Origin: Streptomyces sp. WM6386
GTDB lineage: Bacteria; Actinomycetota; Actinomycetes; Streptomycetales; Streptomycetaceae
NCBI RefSeq assembly: GCF_000972385.1
Contig: NZ_JXTE01000045.1
Span: forward strand, 1 to 64,000
Reading direction: 5' to 3'
Length of the DNA: 64,000 nucleotides
In this document: positions 40,035-48,597 of the stretch, piece after piece
Layout of the letters: each line of letters starts with the position of its first letter
Numbering within the stretch: the first letter of the stretch is position 1
Made by a program: the position numbers and the translations under genes
Notes under the pieces: generated by a model
Databases searched by the model: none
What the model was told of the DNA's origin: nothing
What the model saw: the letters and a program-made list of their open reading frames with translations, nothing else

Positions 40035-40394
40035 TCAGTCCCATTCCAGGCCGCCGCGCCGCCACACGTACGCGTACGCAACGAAGACGGTGAGCACGAA
40101 GAGCAGCATCTCCACGAGCCCGAAAACACCCAGGGCGTCGAAGGTGACGGCCCAGGGGTAGAGGAAGACGATCTCGATGTCGAAGACGATGAAGAGCATC
40201 GCCGTCAGGTAGTACTTGATGGGGAAGCGCCCGCCGCCGGCCGGCGTGGGGGTTGGCTCGACCCCGCACTCGTAGGCGTCGAGCCGGGCCCGGTTGTACC
40301 GCTTCGGACCGATCAGCGTGGCCATGACCACGGAGAAGATCGCAAAGCCTGCCCCGAGCGCTCCCAGTACGAGGATGGGCGCATACGCGTTCAC
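40035..40394 (-). CDS. nuoA: NADH-quinone oxidoreductase subunit A
   Basis: The 119-residue subunit has three membrane spans and is the first gene of the operon. The signature [14 protein letters not shown] lies in the conserved loop TMH1-2, and [21 protein letters not shown] is the second span with its acidic residues. A Rex-type operator lies 108 bases upstream, so expression probably follows the NADH/NAD ratio. Confidence 0.96.
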   Translation of the reverse strand: MNAYAPILVLGALGAGFAIFSVVMATLIGPKRYNRARLDAYECGVEPTPTPAGGGRFPIKYYLTAMLFIVFDIEIVFLYPWAVTFDALGVFGLVEMLLFVLTVFVAYAYVWRRGGLEWD

Positions 40395-41138
40395 CGCTCC
40401 TCGCTCCTCTCAGTCGGCACTGACTGCTGGCGATGGCGTTGAGTTCGCTTCCGCCCCACCCGTCCCGCAAGTCCCGCCCGTCCCGGCGAAGATCGCGAAC
40501 ATGTGAAGCAGGTCACAAGCCCAACTGACCCGCATCTTATGCCCGCCGGTCTGTGATCTGCGACACGGGGTATTGCACAAGCTTTGTGATCTCCACCACC
40601 TGATGAAGGATCATGAAGTCGGATGAGCGGTGATCTTCGTACGTGAAGCGTCCGAGCGATCACCAGAGGTGACATTTTGGCTCGTCGGTGCAGCTGGGAG
40701 CAGGCGTCTCCATATCAAGAGAGTTCCCTTGCATGCAAATTGGCGCTGGACCCGACCGCTTGGTAGTACGCCGCCTTCACACATCAGGAGGAGTCGCGAG
40801 GCGCGATGTGGACGCGTGCACACATTCACGAGCGGGTGAGGGCGGGATGTGTGCGCGTGACGCAGCCGGCGCTGTAACCGTTGCGTGACCTCCGCCACAT
40901 CGATGAGAGACCTCTGAGAACCGGGCTTGGCCACCTGTCCCAACCGGTGGTAGGCGCGGGGCAATTCGGACGTAACCACGAAACCACGTGATCAAGGGCT
41001 TGTTGGGTCGCGTCCGCAATGTCCGTTACGGCGTCAATAAGGAGCGGTGGGCCAGGAATTCGAGGCGCCCATTGAACAACTGTGGCGCAGCACACGTTTC
41101 TTGAAGGTATGGAGGAGCCCCTGATACCGCTTGGTCTC
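40395..41138. other. Regulatory region between nuoA and NlpC/P60 gene
   Basis: About 740 bases without a supported gene; several short frames exist but none has family features. It holds the nuo promoter with its Rex-type site, and a stem formed by GTGCACACAT and ATGTGTGCGC (about 40818-40856). The last 100 bases are the leader of the P60 gene. GGAGGA occurs 25 bases before that gene's ATG, too far to serve it. Confidence 0.6.
40502..40517 (-). promoter_or_regulatory. Rex operator of the nuo operon
   Basis: TGTGAAGCAGGTCACA is an imperfect inverted repeat that matches the Rex consensus (TTGTGAA-N4-TTCACAA) at nine of ten outer positions. A -10-like TAAGAT (minus strand, 40534-40539) lies about 17 bases upstream, so the site would overlap or follow the transcription start, the expected place for a repressor. 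Rex control of nuoA-N is established in S. coelicolor; its occurrence here is inferred from sequence. Confidence 0.75.
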
Positions 41139-41930
41139 ATGTCCCACACCGCTCACATACGCAGCCACCGGAAACCCCGCCGCAGCGCGACGACATCGAT
41201 CGCCGTGCGCGCCGGAGTTGCCGGTGGCGTTCTCAGCATGGCAGCGGCGGGCGCGTCGGCCTCGGCGAGCGCCGCCGAGACGACGCAGACCCTCGAACTG
41301 CCCGCGCTCACGGCCGACCTGTCCGCTCAGGTCGCCCAGTCCGCGGACGCCACGCAGCAGGCGGCCGCGAACTACGAGCTCCAGGCCGAGCGCGACGCGG
41401 CCGCCGCCGCTGCCGCCCAGGAGGCCAAGAAGGACCTCGCTGAGGCGAAGAAGAAGGCCGAGGCCAAGAAGAAGGCCGAGGAGGCCCGCAAGGCCGCCGC
41501 GGAGGCCGCCGCCTCGCGTTCCTCGGAGCGGACCACCCTCTCCGCCACGACGACGACCGCCTCGGCGCCCGCCAGCGGCAGCGTCGCGACCGTCATCGCC
41601 TTCCTCAAGGCACAGGTGGGCGACGCCTACGTCATGGGCGCCACCGGGCCCAACGCGTGGGACTGCTCCAGCCTGGTCCAGGCCGCGTTCAAGCAGGTCG
41701 GCGTCGAGCTGCCGCGGGTCTCGCAGGACCAGTCGATGCAGGGCACCGACATCCCGCTGTCGCAGATCCAGGTCGGCGACATCCTCTACTGGGGCGGCAA
41801 GGGTTCCGCCTACCACGTGGGCGTCTACATCGGTGACGGCCAGTACCTGGACGCGGCCAACCCCTCCAAGGGTGTCGTCATCCAGGACCTGTCCGGATAC
41901 CCGGCGTCGGGCGCGGTGCGCGTACTCTGA
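41139..41930 (+). CDS. Secreted NlpC/P60 peptidoglycan endopeptidase
   Basis: The 263-residue exported cysteine peptidase has a signal segment (IAVRAGVAGGVLSMAAAGASASASA). Residues of about 55-135 form an Ala/Lys/Glu-rich coiled coil (EAKKDLAEAKKKAEAKKKAE). A C-terminal NlpC/P60 domain has the catalytic Cys in GPNAWDCSSLVQAAF and the His in SAYHVGVYIGDGQY. It cuts the stem peptide of cell-wall peptidoglycan. The ATG of MSHTAHIRSHRKPRR is chosen by homology; it has no Shine-Dalgarno in the usual position, and an ATG or GTG 10-19 codons upstream is possible. Confidence 0.9.
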   Translation: MSHTAHIRSHRKPRRSATTSIAVRAGVAGGVLSMAAAGASASASAAETTQTLELPALTADLSAQVAQSADATQQAAANYELQAERDAAAAAAAQEAKKDLAEAKKKAEAKKKAEEARKAAAEAAASRSSERTTLSATTTTASAPASGSVATVIAFLKAQVGDAYVMGATGPNAWDCSSLVQAAFKQVGVELPRVSQDQSMQGTDIPLSQIQVGDILYWGGKGSAYHVGVYIGDGQYLDAANPSKGVVIQDLSGYPASGAVRVL

Positions 41931-41957
41931 CGAGCACGCACACGCGTAACGAACGTC

Positions 41958-41994
41958 GGAAGGGCCGCAGCCGCTCGGGGGCAGCGGCCCTTCC
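41958..41994. terminator. Hairpin terminator between convergent genes
   Basis: GGAAGGGCCGC and GCGGCCCTTCC form a perfect 11-bp stem around a 15-base loop, 27 bases after the P60 stop and 18 bases from the stop of the convergent oxidoreductase. Confidence 0.8.
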
Positions 41995-42012
41995 GCCCTT
42001 TGCGGAGCCCGC

Positions 42013-43815
42013 CTAGCCGAGGTCGAAGGTGTTGGGCAGCCCCAGCCGGTGGCGCACCTCGTCGATCCGTTTCAGCGGCTCCATCTCCGGGGGCCGGTAC
42101 AGCTCCTGGATCTCACATCGCTCGGCGTCCGAATTGTCCGCGTCCAGCAGTGCGTTGACGGCCAGTCGCGCGGACTCGTTGGCGCCCTCCATGGTCGCCA
42201 GGTCGACGTCGGTGCGGACGTAGTCGCCCGCGAGGAAGAAGTTCGGCACCTCTGTGCGGGCCGTGGGGCGGTTGTAGAGCGTGCCCGTGGGGTGGATGAG
42301 GAGTTGCTCGCGGTTCCGCGGCTCAGGGCCGCCCAGGCCCGTCACAGCCGGGTCCATGAACCAGCCGAGCCGGTCGTCGTCCACGAGGGTCGTCTTGCCG
42401 GCGTCGTTGAGGCCGTCCTTCAACTGGGCCCAGAGTTCGGCGACGACCTCGTCCCGCGTGCACTCCTTGGCCGTCTTGCCGTACAGGATGCCGGGTTTGT
42501 CCCACTCGGAGATGATCGCCGAGAGACAGTCGCGGGCCTGTCCGTCGCCGTAGTCGCGCGGGAAGTCCCGTCCGGGCCAGAACTGCGCCTGGCCGACGGC
42601 CGTCACCGACCAGGGTGAGTCGAGGCAGTTGATGTGGCCGTGGACGACCGGCTTGGGCGTGCGGAGATAGAACATCACGCCGGTCATCCAGTCGGTCCGC
42701 AGCGCGTCGCACCGGGAGAGCTGCGGATCCGCCGCGCGCAGGGCCGAGCCCCACGTCACGCGCGCGTGCTCGACGGGCAGCGCGCAGACGTAGTGGTCGG
42801 CGGTGACGGTACGATCCTCGCCGCCGTCGCGGGCCGAGACACGGACGCCGGTCACCCGGCCGCCGGCGTACAGGACGTCGTGAACCTGCGTGCCGAGGAC
42901 GAACTCCACGCCGAGGGAGCGCAGATGCCGCTCCCAGGGGTCGATCCAGGCCTCGCTGGTGGGGGCGTTGAGGACGCGGTCGATGTCGGCGTCGCCGTCC
43001 ATGCCGCGGCCGAGGAGGCCCCACAGGAGCAGCGCCTCGATGATGACGCGGCCGACGGTGCGGGTGGAGGCGACCTCCGCGCGGGTGGCGACCAGATTGC
43101 GGGTCTGCCCGATGCCGAGCAGCGTCTGGTACTCGGCGCTCATCTCCTGCGCGCGGATGAAGTCCCACCACGCGACCTTCTCCCACTGGTCCTCGCGGCG
43201 GGCGTCACAGCTGGTGAGGTGGACCAGGAGGCGGTCGGCGAAGTAGGCGGCCTCGTGGGCGGGGAGGCGGGTGCCGAGATCCAGGGCGGAGAGGATCTGG
43301 TCACGGATCCAGGACGGGGTGAGGTCGCCGGGGGCGGGCGGGGTGGTGGCCCGGCGCAGTGGGAAGTGCAGGTCGGGACGGCCGCCCGCGCGGGCGAAGA
43401 GGGCCTCCGTACCGCTGACGAGGTTGTCGTGGACGCCGTTCGCGTTGCCGGCGAAGGGGATGCGGCGCATCGTGTCCGGCAGGTTCCGGTAGAAGCCGGG
43501 GAAGAAGCGGAAGCCGTGCTCGGCGGGGAGGTCCGCGCGGCCGCCGGCCGCCGTGCCGGGGAAGGGCATCGAGCGGGCCTTGCCGCCGAGGGCGTCGTAG
43601 TACTCGTAGACGGTGACGGCGTAGCCACGTTCGGCGAGTTCGTGCGCGGCGCTGAGGCCGGAGACACCGCCGCCGAGGACGGCCACCCGCCTGCCGGAAG
43701 CCGCCTCCGCGCTCCCGGCGGGCCATAACGCCAGCGCGCCGGCCACTCCCCCCGTACCGGCCAGGAAGCGTCTGCGGGTGTGGCCGTCGGTCTGCTCCAT
43801 GTGTTCTGTTGTCAT
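42013..43815 (-). CDS. Tat-exported FAD-dependent oxidoreductase (phytoene desaturase/HpnE-like)
   Basis: The 600-residue flavoprotein has a twin-arginine signal (HTRRRFLAGTGGVAGALALW) and the FAD-binding motif RRVAVLGGGVSGLSAAHELAERG at about residue 45, then GGKARSMPFPG and EHGFRFFPGFYRNLP. The C-terminal LAGDYVRTDVDLATMEGANES matches the FAD-binding end of amine oxidase/carotenoid desaturase-type enzymes. The start codon lacks a ribosome site; an ATG five codons later is possible. It is divergent from peptide deformylase. The substrate is likely a hydrophobic isoprenoid or amine but is not identifiable. Confidence 0.82.
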   Translation of the reverse strand: MTTEHMEQTDGHTRRRFLAGTGGVAGALALWPAGSAEAASGRRVAVLGGGVSGLSAAHELAERGYAVTVYEYYDALGGKARSMPFPGTAAGGRADLPAEHGFRFFPGFYRNLPDTMRRIPFAGNANGVHDNLVSGTEALFARAGGRPDLHFPLRRATTPPAPGDLTPSWIRDQILSALDLGTRLPAHEAAYFADRLLVHLTSCDARREDQWEKVAWWDFIRAQEMSAEYQTLLGIGQTRNLVATRAEVASTRTVGRVIIEALLLWGLLGRGMDGDADIDRVLNAPTSEAWIDPWERHLRSLGVEFVLGTQVHDVLYAGGRVTGVRVSARDGGEDRTVTADHYVCALPVEHARVTWGSALRAADPQLSRCDALRTDWMTGVMFYLRTPKPVVHGHINCLDSPWSVTAVGQAQFWPGRDFPRDYGDGQARDCLSAIISEWDKPGILYGKTAKECTRDEVVAELWAQLKDGLNDAGKTTLVDDDRLGWFMDPAVTGLGGPEPRNREQLLIHPTGTLYNRPTARTEVPNFFLAGDYVRTDVDLATMEGANESARLAVNALLDADNSDAERCEIQELYRPPEMEPLKRIDEVRHRLGLPNTFDLG

Positions 43816-43898
43816 GGGCAACGGAGGGTAGGGAGGGGCCCCGGAGACCGGAACCCCGATGACCCACCGCCCACAGCATCCACACAACGAGGAGAAAC

Positions 43899-44525
43899 AT
43901 GCCCAGCGTGTTCGTTCAAGGCAGGCCGACCGACTCCTACCCCCGCCTCGCGCCCGAGGCCCGGCGCGGACAGGTACGGCGCATCACCGAGGTCGGCGAA
44001 GGGGTCCTGCACAAGCCGTGCCGGGACGTGACCGAGTTCGGGCCCGATCTCGCCGCGCTCATCGCCGACATGTTCCTGACGATGTACATCGCGGACGGGG
44101 CAGGGCTCGCGGCGAACCAGGTCGGGGTGGATCTGCGGCTGTTCGTGTACGACTGCCCGGACGACGACGGGGCCCGGCACGTCGGGCACATCGTCAACCC
44201 GGTGCTGGAGCAGCTCGATCCCACCGGACGCAGGCTCCTCGACGACCACGAGGGCTGCCTCTCCGTGCCGGGCGCCGTGATGGACGTACCGCGTCCGGAC
44301 CGGGCAGTCGTGCGCGGGCTCGACAAGGACGGTGAGCCGATCACGATCGAGGGAAGCGGCTACTTCGCACGCTGCCTCGCCCATGAGACCGACCATGTCG
44401 ACGGACACGTCTACCTGGACCGGCTCTCCCAGCGCGAACGCAAGGACGCGCTACGGCAGGTGGCGGACCGGCGCGAGGAGGTCCTCGCACGCCGGGCCGC
44501 CAACATCGAGGCGCTCAGCGGCTGA
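43899..44525 (+). CDS. def: Peptide deformylase
   Basis: The 208-residue cytosolic metalloenzyme removes formyl groups from new protein N-termini. The three motifs are GAGLAANQVGVDLR (motif 1, about residue 67), EGCLSVPGAVMDVP (motif 2, metal Cys) and ARCLAHETDHVDGHVYLD (motif 3, HExxH). GAGGAGAA precedes the ATG. The stop is one base from the stop of the convergent MenJ-like gene. No fmt gene is adjacent, so this may be one of several deformylases in the genome. Confidence 0.95.
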   Translation: MPSVFVQGRPTDSYPRLAPEARRGQVRRITEVGEGVLHKPCRDVTEFGPDLAALIADMFLTMYIADGAGLAANQVGVDLRLFVYDCPDDDGARHVGHIVNPVLEQLDPTGRRLLDDHEGCLSVPGAVMDVPRPDRAVVRGLDKDGEPITIEGSGYFARCLAHETDHVDGHVYLDRLSQRERKDALRQVADRREEVLARRAANIEALSG

Positions 44526-44526
44526 T

Positions 44527-45825
44527 TCAGGCCTTCGGCGCGACCTTGCTCAGCCCGTTGATGATGCGGTCCATCGCGTCGCCGCCCGTCGGGTCGGTGA
44601 GGTTGGCCAGCATCTTCAGGGTGAACTTCATGAGCAGGGGGTGGGTGAGGCCGCGCTGGGCCGCGATCTTCATGACCTTCGGGTTGCCGATGAGCTTCAC
44701 GAAGGCGCGGCCCAGCGTGTAGTAGCCGCCGTAGGTGTCCTTGAGGACCTGCGGGTAGCGCTGGAGCGCGATCTCCCGCTGGGCCGGCGTCGCCCGGGCG
44801 TGGGCCTGGACGATGACGTCGGCGGCGATGTTGCCGGACTCCATGGCGTAGGCGATGCCCTCGCCGTTGAAGGGGTTCACCATGCCGCCGGCATCGCCGA
44901 CCAGGAGCAGGCCCTTGGTGTAGTGGGGCTGGCGGTTGAAGGCCATCGGCAGGGCGGCGCCGCGGATCGGGCCCGTCATGTTCTCCGGCGTGTAGCCCCA
45001 CTCCTCCGGCATCGACGCGCACCAGGCTTTGAGCACCTCGCGCCAGTCGAGCTCCTTGAAGGAGTCGGAGGTGTTGAGCACACCGAGGCCGACGTTCGAG
45101 GTGCCGTCGCCCATGCCGAAGATCCAGCCGTAGCCCGGCAGCAGCCGGGGCTCGGGCCCCCGGCGGTCCCACAGCTCCAGCCAGGACTCCAGGTAGTCGT
45201 CCTCGTGGCGCGGCGACTCGAAGTACGTGCGGACGGCCACGCCCATCGGACGGTCCTCGCGGCGGTGCAGGCCCATCGCCAGGGACAACCGGGTGGAGTT
45301 GCCGTCGGCCGCGACCACGAGCGGCGCGTGGAAGGTGACCTCCCGCTTCTCGCCCGTGTCGCCGAGCTTGGCGTGCACGCCGGTGATGCGACCGGTGCGG
45401 TCGTCGATGATCGGGGCGCCCACGTTGCAGCGCTCATAGAGCCGTGCGCCCGCCTTCTGCGCCTGGCGGGCGAGTTGCTCGTCGAAGTCGTCGCGCTTGC
45501 GGACGAGGCCGTAGTCCGGGAAGGACGCGAGATCCGGCCAGTCCAACTGGAGGCGGACGCCGCCGCCGATGATGCGCAGGCCCTTGTTGCGCAGCCAGCC
45601 CGCTTCCTCGGAGATGTCGATACCCATGGCCACCAGCTGTTTGGTGGCTCGCGGGGTGAGGCCGTCGCCGCAGACCTTCTCGCGCGGGAACGCCGTCTTC
45701 TCCAGGAGAAGCACGTCGAGTCCGGCCTTGGCGAGGTAGTACGCGGTCGTGGAGCCGGCCGGCCCCGCGCCGACGACGATGACATCGGCGGTGTTTTCGG
45801 AGAGGGGCTCAGTCACGACGGTCAC
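44527..45825 (-). CDS. Geranylgeranyl reductase family protein (MenJ-like menaquinone reductase)
   Basis: The 432-residue flavoprotein starts at GTG because GGGGAGA lies 7 bases upstream. DVIVVGAGPAGSTTAYYLAKAGLDVL is the FAD Rossmann motif, FPREKVCGDGLTP the family-specific block with the catalytic-site Cys, and GLLLVGDAGGMVNPFNGEGIAYAME the second FAD motif. Family members saturate isoprenoid double bonds. The mycobacterial orthologue MenJ reduces the menaquinone side chain and also lies near menG, so the same role is likely here. Substrate assignment is by context. Confidence 0.85.
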   Translation of the reverse strand: MTVVTEPLSENTADVIVVGAGPAGSTTAYYLAKAGLDVLLLEKTAFPREKVCGDGLTPRATKQLVAMGIDISEEAGWLRNKGLRIIGGGVRLQLDWPDLASFPDYGLVRKRDDFDEQLARQAQKAGARLYERCNVGAPIIDDRTGRITGVHAKLGDTGEKREVTFHAPLVVAADGNSTRLSLAMGLHRREDRPMGVAVRTYFESPRHEDDYLESWLELWDRRGPEPRLLPGYGWIFGMGDGTSNVGLGVLNTSDSFKELDWREVLKAWCASMPEEWGYTPENMTGPIRGAALPMAFNRQPHYTKGLLLVGDAGGMVNPFNGEGIAYAMESGNIAADVIVQAHARATPAQREIALQRYPQVLKDTYGGYYTLGRAFVKLIGNPKVMKIAAQRGLTHPLLMKFTLKMLANLTDPTGGDAMDRIINGLSKVAPKA

Positions 45826-45922
45826 GGCGGGATCTCCCCAAGTTCGCAATGTGCGTGCCGACCGGCACTGGACATGGGCAGTCTATTCAGCACGATTGAT
45901 CACCCGGCTGAAGGGCTGCCCC

Positions 45923-46123
45923 GTGAACCGAGCTCTCCCTGTAGTAAGGCTGCGCGTCCCCACCGACGAGGACGCCGTCGCCTGGCAGGTCATCGCGGGG
46001 GGCTGGGGGGGGTACCCCCCGAGAAAGCACAGCACCGGCGCCCAGCCATGGCCGCAGGACTGGGGACCCAAGGGTGAGATCGAGATCGGCTGGCGGCTCG
46101 GGCGCGCGCGCCTCGATCTGTGA
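45923..46123 (+). CDS. Small hypothetical protein
   Basis: A 66-codon frame opens at GTG after GAAGGG (VNRALPVVRLRVPTDEDAVA) and ends WRLGRARLDL. Codon use fits a gene, but no family is recognised and no domain or membrane segment is visible. A long G-run followed by GTACCCCCC lies inside and encodes GGWGGYPP. It occupies the gap between the divergent MenJ-like gene and the PASTA protein. Confidence 0.5.
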   Translation: MNRALPVVRLRVPTDEDAVAWQVIAGGWGGYPPRKHSTGAQPWPQDWGPKGEIEIGWRLGRARLDL

Positions 46124-46216
46124 CGCAGAGTGATAATCGGCTACAGAAAAATACTCAGCGCTTCCGGGTAGCGCCCCAGTGCGGTTACTCTGCCCATACC
46201 GCTGGGGGTGACATCT

Positions 46217-46558
46217 GTGCGAATAACACCCAAAACGCCCGAAGTGCGCGTCCCTCGTCTGGTCGGTCTGATGGCCGTCGACGCGCGCGAGACGGCCAGG
46301 GCACAGGGCCTGTTCATCAATGCGCCGGACCGCCAGGACTTCCACCTCGCCGTCGTCGACTACGTCGTACGCCAGTACCCGCAGCCCGGCGCCGAGGTGC
46401 CGCGGGAGTCGATGGTCTACGTGTGGTTCGACTTCGGTCCTGGTGAAGGCGGCGGAGGCATGCGCGAGCCGCGCGTGCCGAACCCGTCGGGCGGCGGGCT
46501 CCAGCGCGAGCTGGACGAACCCGGCGACCCCTGCACGGTCGGGATCGGCCCGCCCTGA
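46217..46558 (+). CDS. Single-PASTA-domain protein
   Basis: The 113-residue soluble protein carries one PASTA unit (VRVPRLVGLMAVDARETARA to VVRQYPQPGAEVPRESMVYV), the module that binds unlinked peptidoglycan or beta-lactams in PknB-type kinases. There is no signal peptide or membrane span, so it is presumably cytosolic, which is unusual for PASTA. The GTG start is chosen for GGGGGTGA upstream. Its stop is four bases from the stop of convergent menG. Confidence 0.8.
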   Translation: MRITPKTPEVRVPRLVGLMAVDARETARAQGLFINAPDRQDFHLAVVDYVVRQYPQPGAEVPRESMVYVWFDFGPGEGGGGMREPRVPNPSGGGLQRELDEPGDPCTVGIGPP

Positions 46559-46562
46559 ACGC

Positions 46563-47258
46563 TCAGCCCGCCTTGAACCCTCGGTGCAGGGCCACGACCC
46601 CGCCCGTCAGATTCCGCCACGCCACCTTCGACCAGCCGGCCTTCTGCAGGCGCTCGGCCAGCGCGGGCTGGTCGGGCCAGGCGCGGATGGACTCGGCGAG
46701 GTAGACGTAGGCGTCGGGGCTGGAGGACACCGCGCGGGCCACCGGCGGCAGGGCGCGCATCAGGTACTCGGTGTAGACCGTGCGGAAGGGCGCCCAGGTC
46801 GGGTGCGAGAACTCGCAGATCACGACCCGGCCGCCGGGCTTGGTCACCCGGTACATCTCCCGCAGCCCGGCGTCGAAGTCCTGCACGTTGCGCAGCCCGA
46901 AGGAGATCGTGACCGCGTCGAAGGTGTCGTCCTTGAAGGGCAGCTTCGTCGCGTCGCCCGCCGTCAGCGGCAGCCACGGGTGGTTCTTCTTGCCGACCTT
47001 GAGCATGCCCAGCGAGAAGTCGCAGGGGACGACGTAGGCGCCGGTCCGCGCGAAGGGCAGGGACGAGGTGGCCGTGCCGGCGGCCAGGTCCAGGATCTTC
47101 TGCGCGGGCCGGGCGTCGACCGCCTTGGCGACCTCCTTGCGCCACGCCCGGTCCTGGCCGAGCGACAGCACGTCGTTCGTCAGGTCGTACCGTTCCGCCA
47201 CGTCGTCGAACATCGAGGCGACTTCGTGCGGCTGCTTGTTCAGGGAAGCGCGGGTCAC
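46563..47258 (-). CDS. menG: Demethylmenaquinone methyltransferase
   Basis: The 231-residue SAM-dependent methyltransferase makes menaquinone from demethylmenaquinone. It contains the UbiE/MenG signatures [19 protein letters not shown] near the N-terminus and [20 protein letters not shown] in the middle, and the SAM motif [17 protein letters not shown]. The GTG start lacks a clear ribosome site but matches homologues. It sits next to the MenJ-like reductase region and completes quinone synthesis with MqnC and the polyprenyl synthase. Confidence 0.95.
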   Translation of the reverse strand: MTRASLNKQPHEVASMFDDVAERYDLTNDVLSLGQDRAWRKEVAKAVDARPAQKILDLAAGTATSSLPFARTGAYVVPCDFSLGMLKVGKKNHPWLPLTAGDATKLPFKDDTFDAVTISFGLRNVQDFDAGLREMYRVTKPGGRVVICEFSHPTWAPFRTVYTEYLMRALPPVARAVSSSPDAYVYLAESIRAWPDQPALAERLQKAGWSKVAWRNLTGGVVALHRGFKAG

Positions 47259-47304
47259 GGGCCCATTCTTGCAGCCGCCCCCGAGGAAACGGCCCAGGCC
47301 CCGC

Positions 47305-48597
47305 TCACGGCAGCAGCTTCGGCTTCTTCCGCGCCGCCACGTCCTCCACCCAGCCGCAGGCCAGCACGAACACCGCGATCAGCACCCACCCGATCCCGAA
47401 CATGAACCACTGGCTCTCCAGCGGCAGGTACTTCTCGAAGGCCGGCACGTTCCAGAACTGGTCGATCAGCGGTACGGCGAGGATCAAGGCGATCTCATGC
47501 CAGAGGTAGATCGTCACCGCGCGCGCGTTGAAGACCGTCACGACCCGGTCGAGCCGCTCGAAGCGGGTGAGCCACGCGAAGTCGATCGCGAAGTACGCCT
47601 TGGCCCACATCAGCAGCATCACGAACCCGGCCGACCAGAAGGCCTGCGCGAGCGGGATCTCGTCGAGGTCGTAGGTGCCGACCTCGCCCTGGTGGGAGAA
47701 GGCGTACCAGCCGCCGTAGCCGATCGCGGCGAACGACAGGACGACCACGAGCGCCGGTCTCATCCTCCGCAGCGCGCCGTCGCGGTGCGCGAAGCCGAGG
47801 ATCCAGCAGAAGAGGTACGTCGAGAAGTCCCAGATCTCGTTGCCGAGCCGTCCCTCCGGCCCGGACCACACGAAGTTGAGGACCAGTATCGGCGCGAGGG
47901 ACAGGAACAGCACCGGGATCGGGGCGAGTCGGAAGACCCGCAGCAGGAGCGGGGACAGCAGCACGAACCAGAGATACGTCCGCAGGTACCAGAGGATCTC
48001 CCAGGCCTGTACGCCCCACCGGTTCCCCGGCGGATCACCGAACGGCACGATCCAGTAGACGATCTCCCAGTGCGGCATCCAGCCGTGGACCAGCATCGCG
48101 AGGACCACGAAGAAGCCCCAGAACCAGAACGGGGGCAGCAGCCGGCGGAGCCTGCTCTTCACCACCTTCAGCGCGGGCCGCTCCAGCGACTTCGCCATCA
48201 GGGTGCCGGCCAGGCCGAACATGATCCCCATGGAGGGGAAGACCATCCCGCACCAGGCCCACCCGAAGGTGTGATAGGTGACGACCCGGATGAGGGCGAC
48301 GGCCCTGAGAGTGTCGAAGTAGCGGTCGCGGCCGGCGGACTTGGGCAGCGGCTTCTCCTCCGCCGCCTCCTCCGCGGGCTTTTCCCCTACGACCGCTACT
48401 TCGGGCTCCGGGTCCGGCTCGACCGGGGGCAGCGGAGCCGTCTCCTCCACGGCCACGGGCTGCCCGTAGTCCACGTACTGCTGCTGCGGATAGGTCTGCT
48501 GCGGATACGTCGGCTGTACATAGTGCGGCTGCTCATAACCGCCGTACCCCTGCCCGTTCCCGTATCCGTAGCCGTACCCCTGCTGCTCCCAGCTCAT
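47305..48597 (-). CDS. Membrane acyltransferase (acyltransferase 3 family)
   Basis: The 430-residue protein has a long Tyr/Gly/Gln-rich cytosolic head (residues 1-45: [30 protein letters not shown]) and a Glu/Pro-rich linker. About ten membrane spans follow, beginning at [20 protein letters not shown], where the acyltransferase-3 catalytic His lies. It transfers acyl groups to extracellular sugars. Its ATG overlaps the stop of the deacetylase/glycosyltransferase gene (ATGA), so it probably decorates that polymer. The head resembles prion-like, phase-separating sequences and may localise the complex. Confidence 0.88.
   Translation of the reverse strand: MSWEQQGYGYGYGNGQGYGGYEQPHYVQPTYPQQTYPQQQYVDYGQPVAVEETAPLPPVEPDPEPEVAVVGEKPAEEAAEEKPLPKSAGRDRYFDTLRAVALIRVVTYHTFGWAWCGMVFPSMGIMFGLAGTLMAKSLERPALKVVKSRLRRLLPPFWFWGFFVVLAMLVHGWMPHWEIVYWIVPFGDPPGNRWGVQAWEILWYLRTYLWFVLLSPLLLRVFRLAPIPVLFLSLAPILVLNFVWSGPEGRLGNEIWDFSTYLFCWILGFAHRDGALRRMRPALVVVLSFAAIGYGGWYAFSHQGEVGTYDLDEIPLAQAFWSAGFVMLLMWAKAYFAIDFAWLTRFERLDRVVTVFNARAVTIYLWHEIALILAVPLIDQFWNVPAFEKYLPLESQWFMFGIGWVLIAVFVLACGWVEDVAARKKPKLLP

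Noticed and set aside
40551..40567. Second Rex-like site (CTGTGATCTGCGACACG)
   Set aside because: The right half does not match TCACA; only the site at 40502 is symmetric.
40826..41149. Short minus-strand ORF in the nuo-P60 gap
   Set aside because: No ribosome site or recognisable sequence; region appears regulatory.
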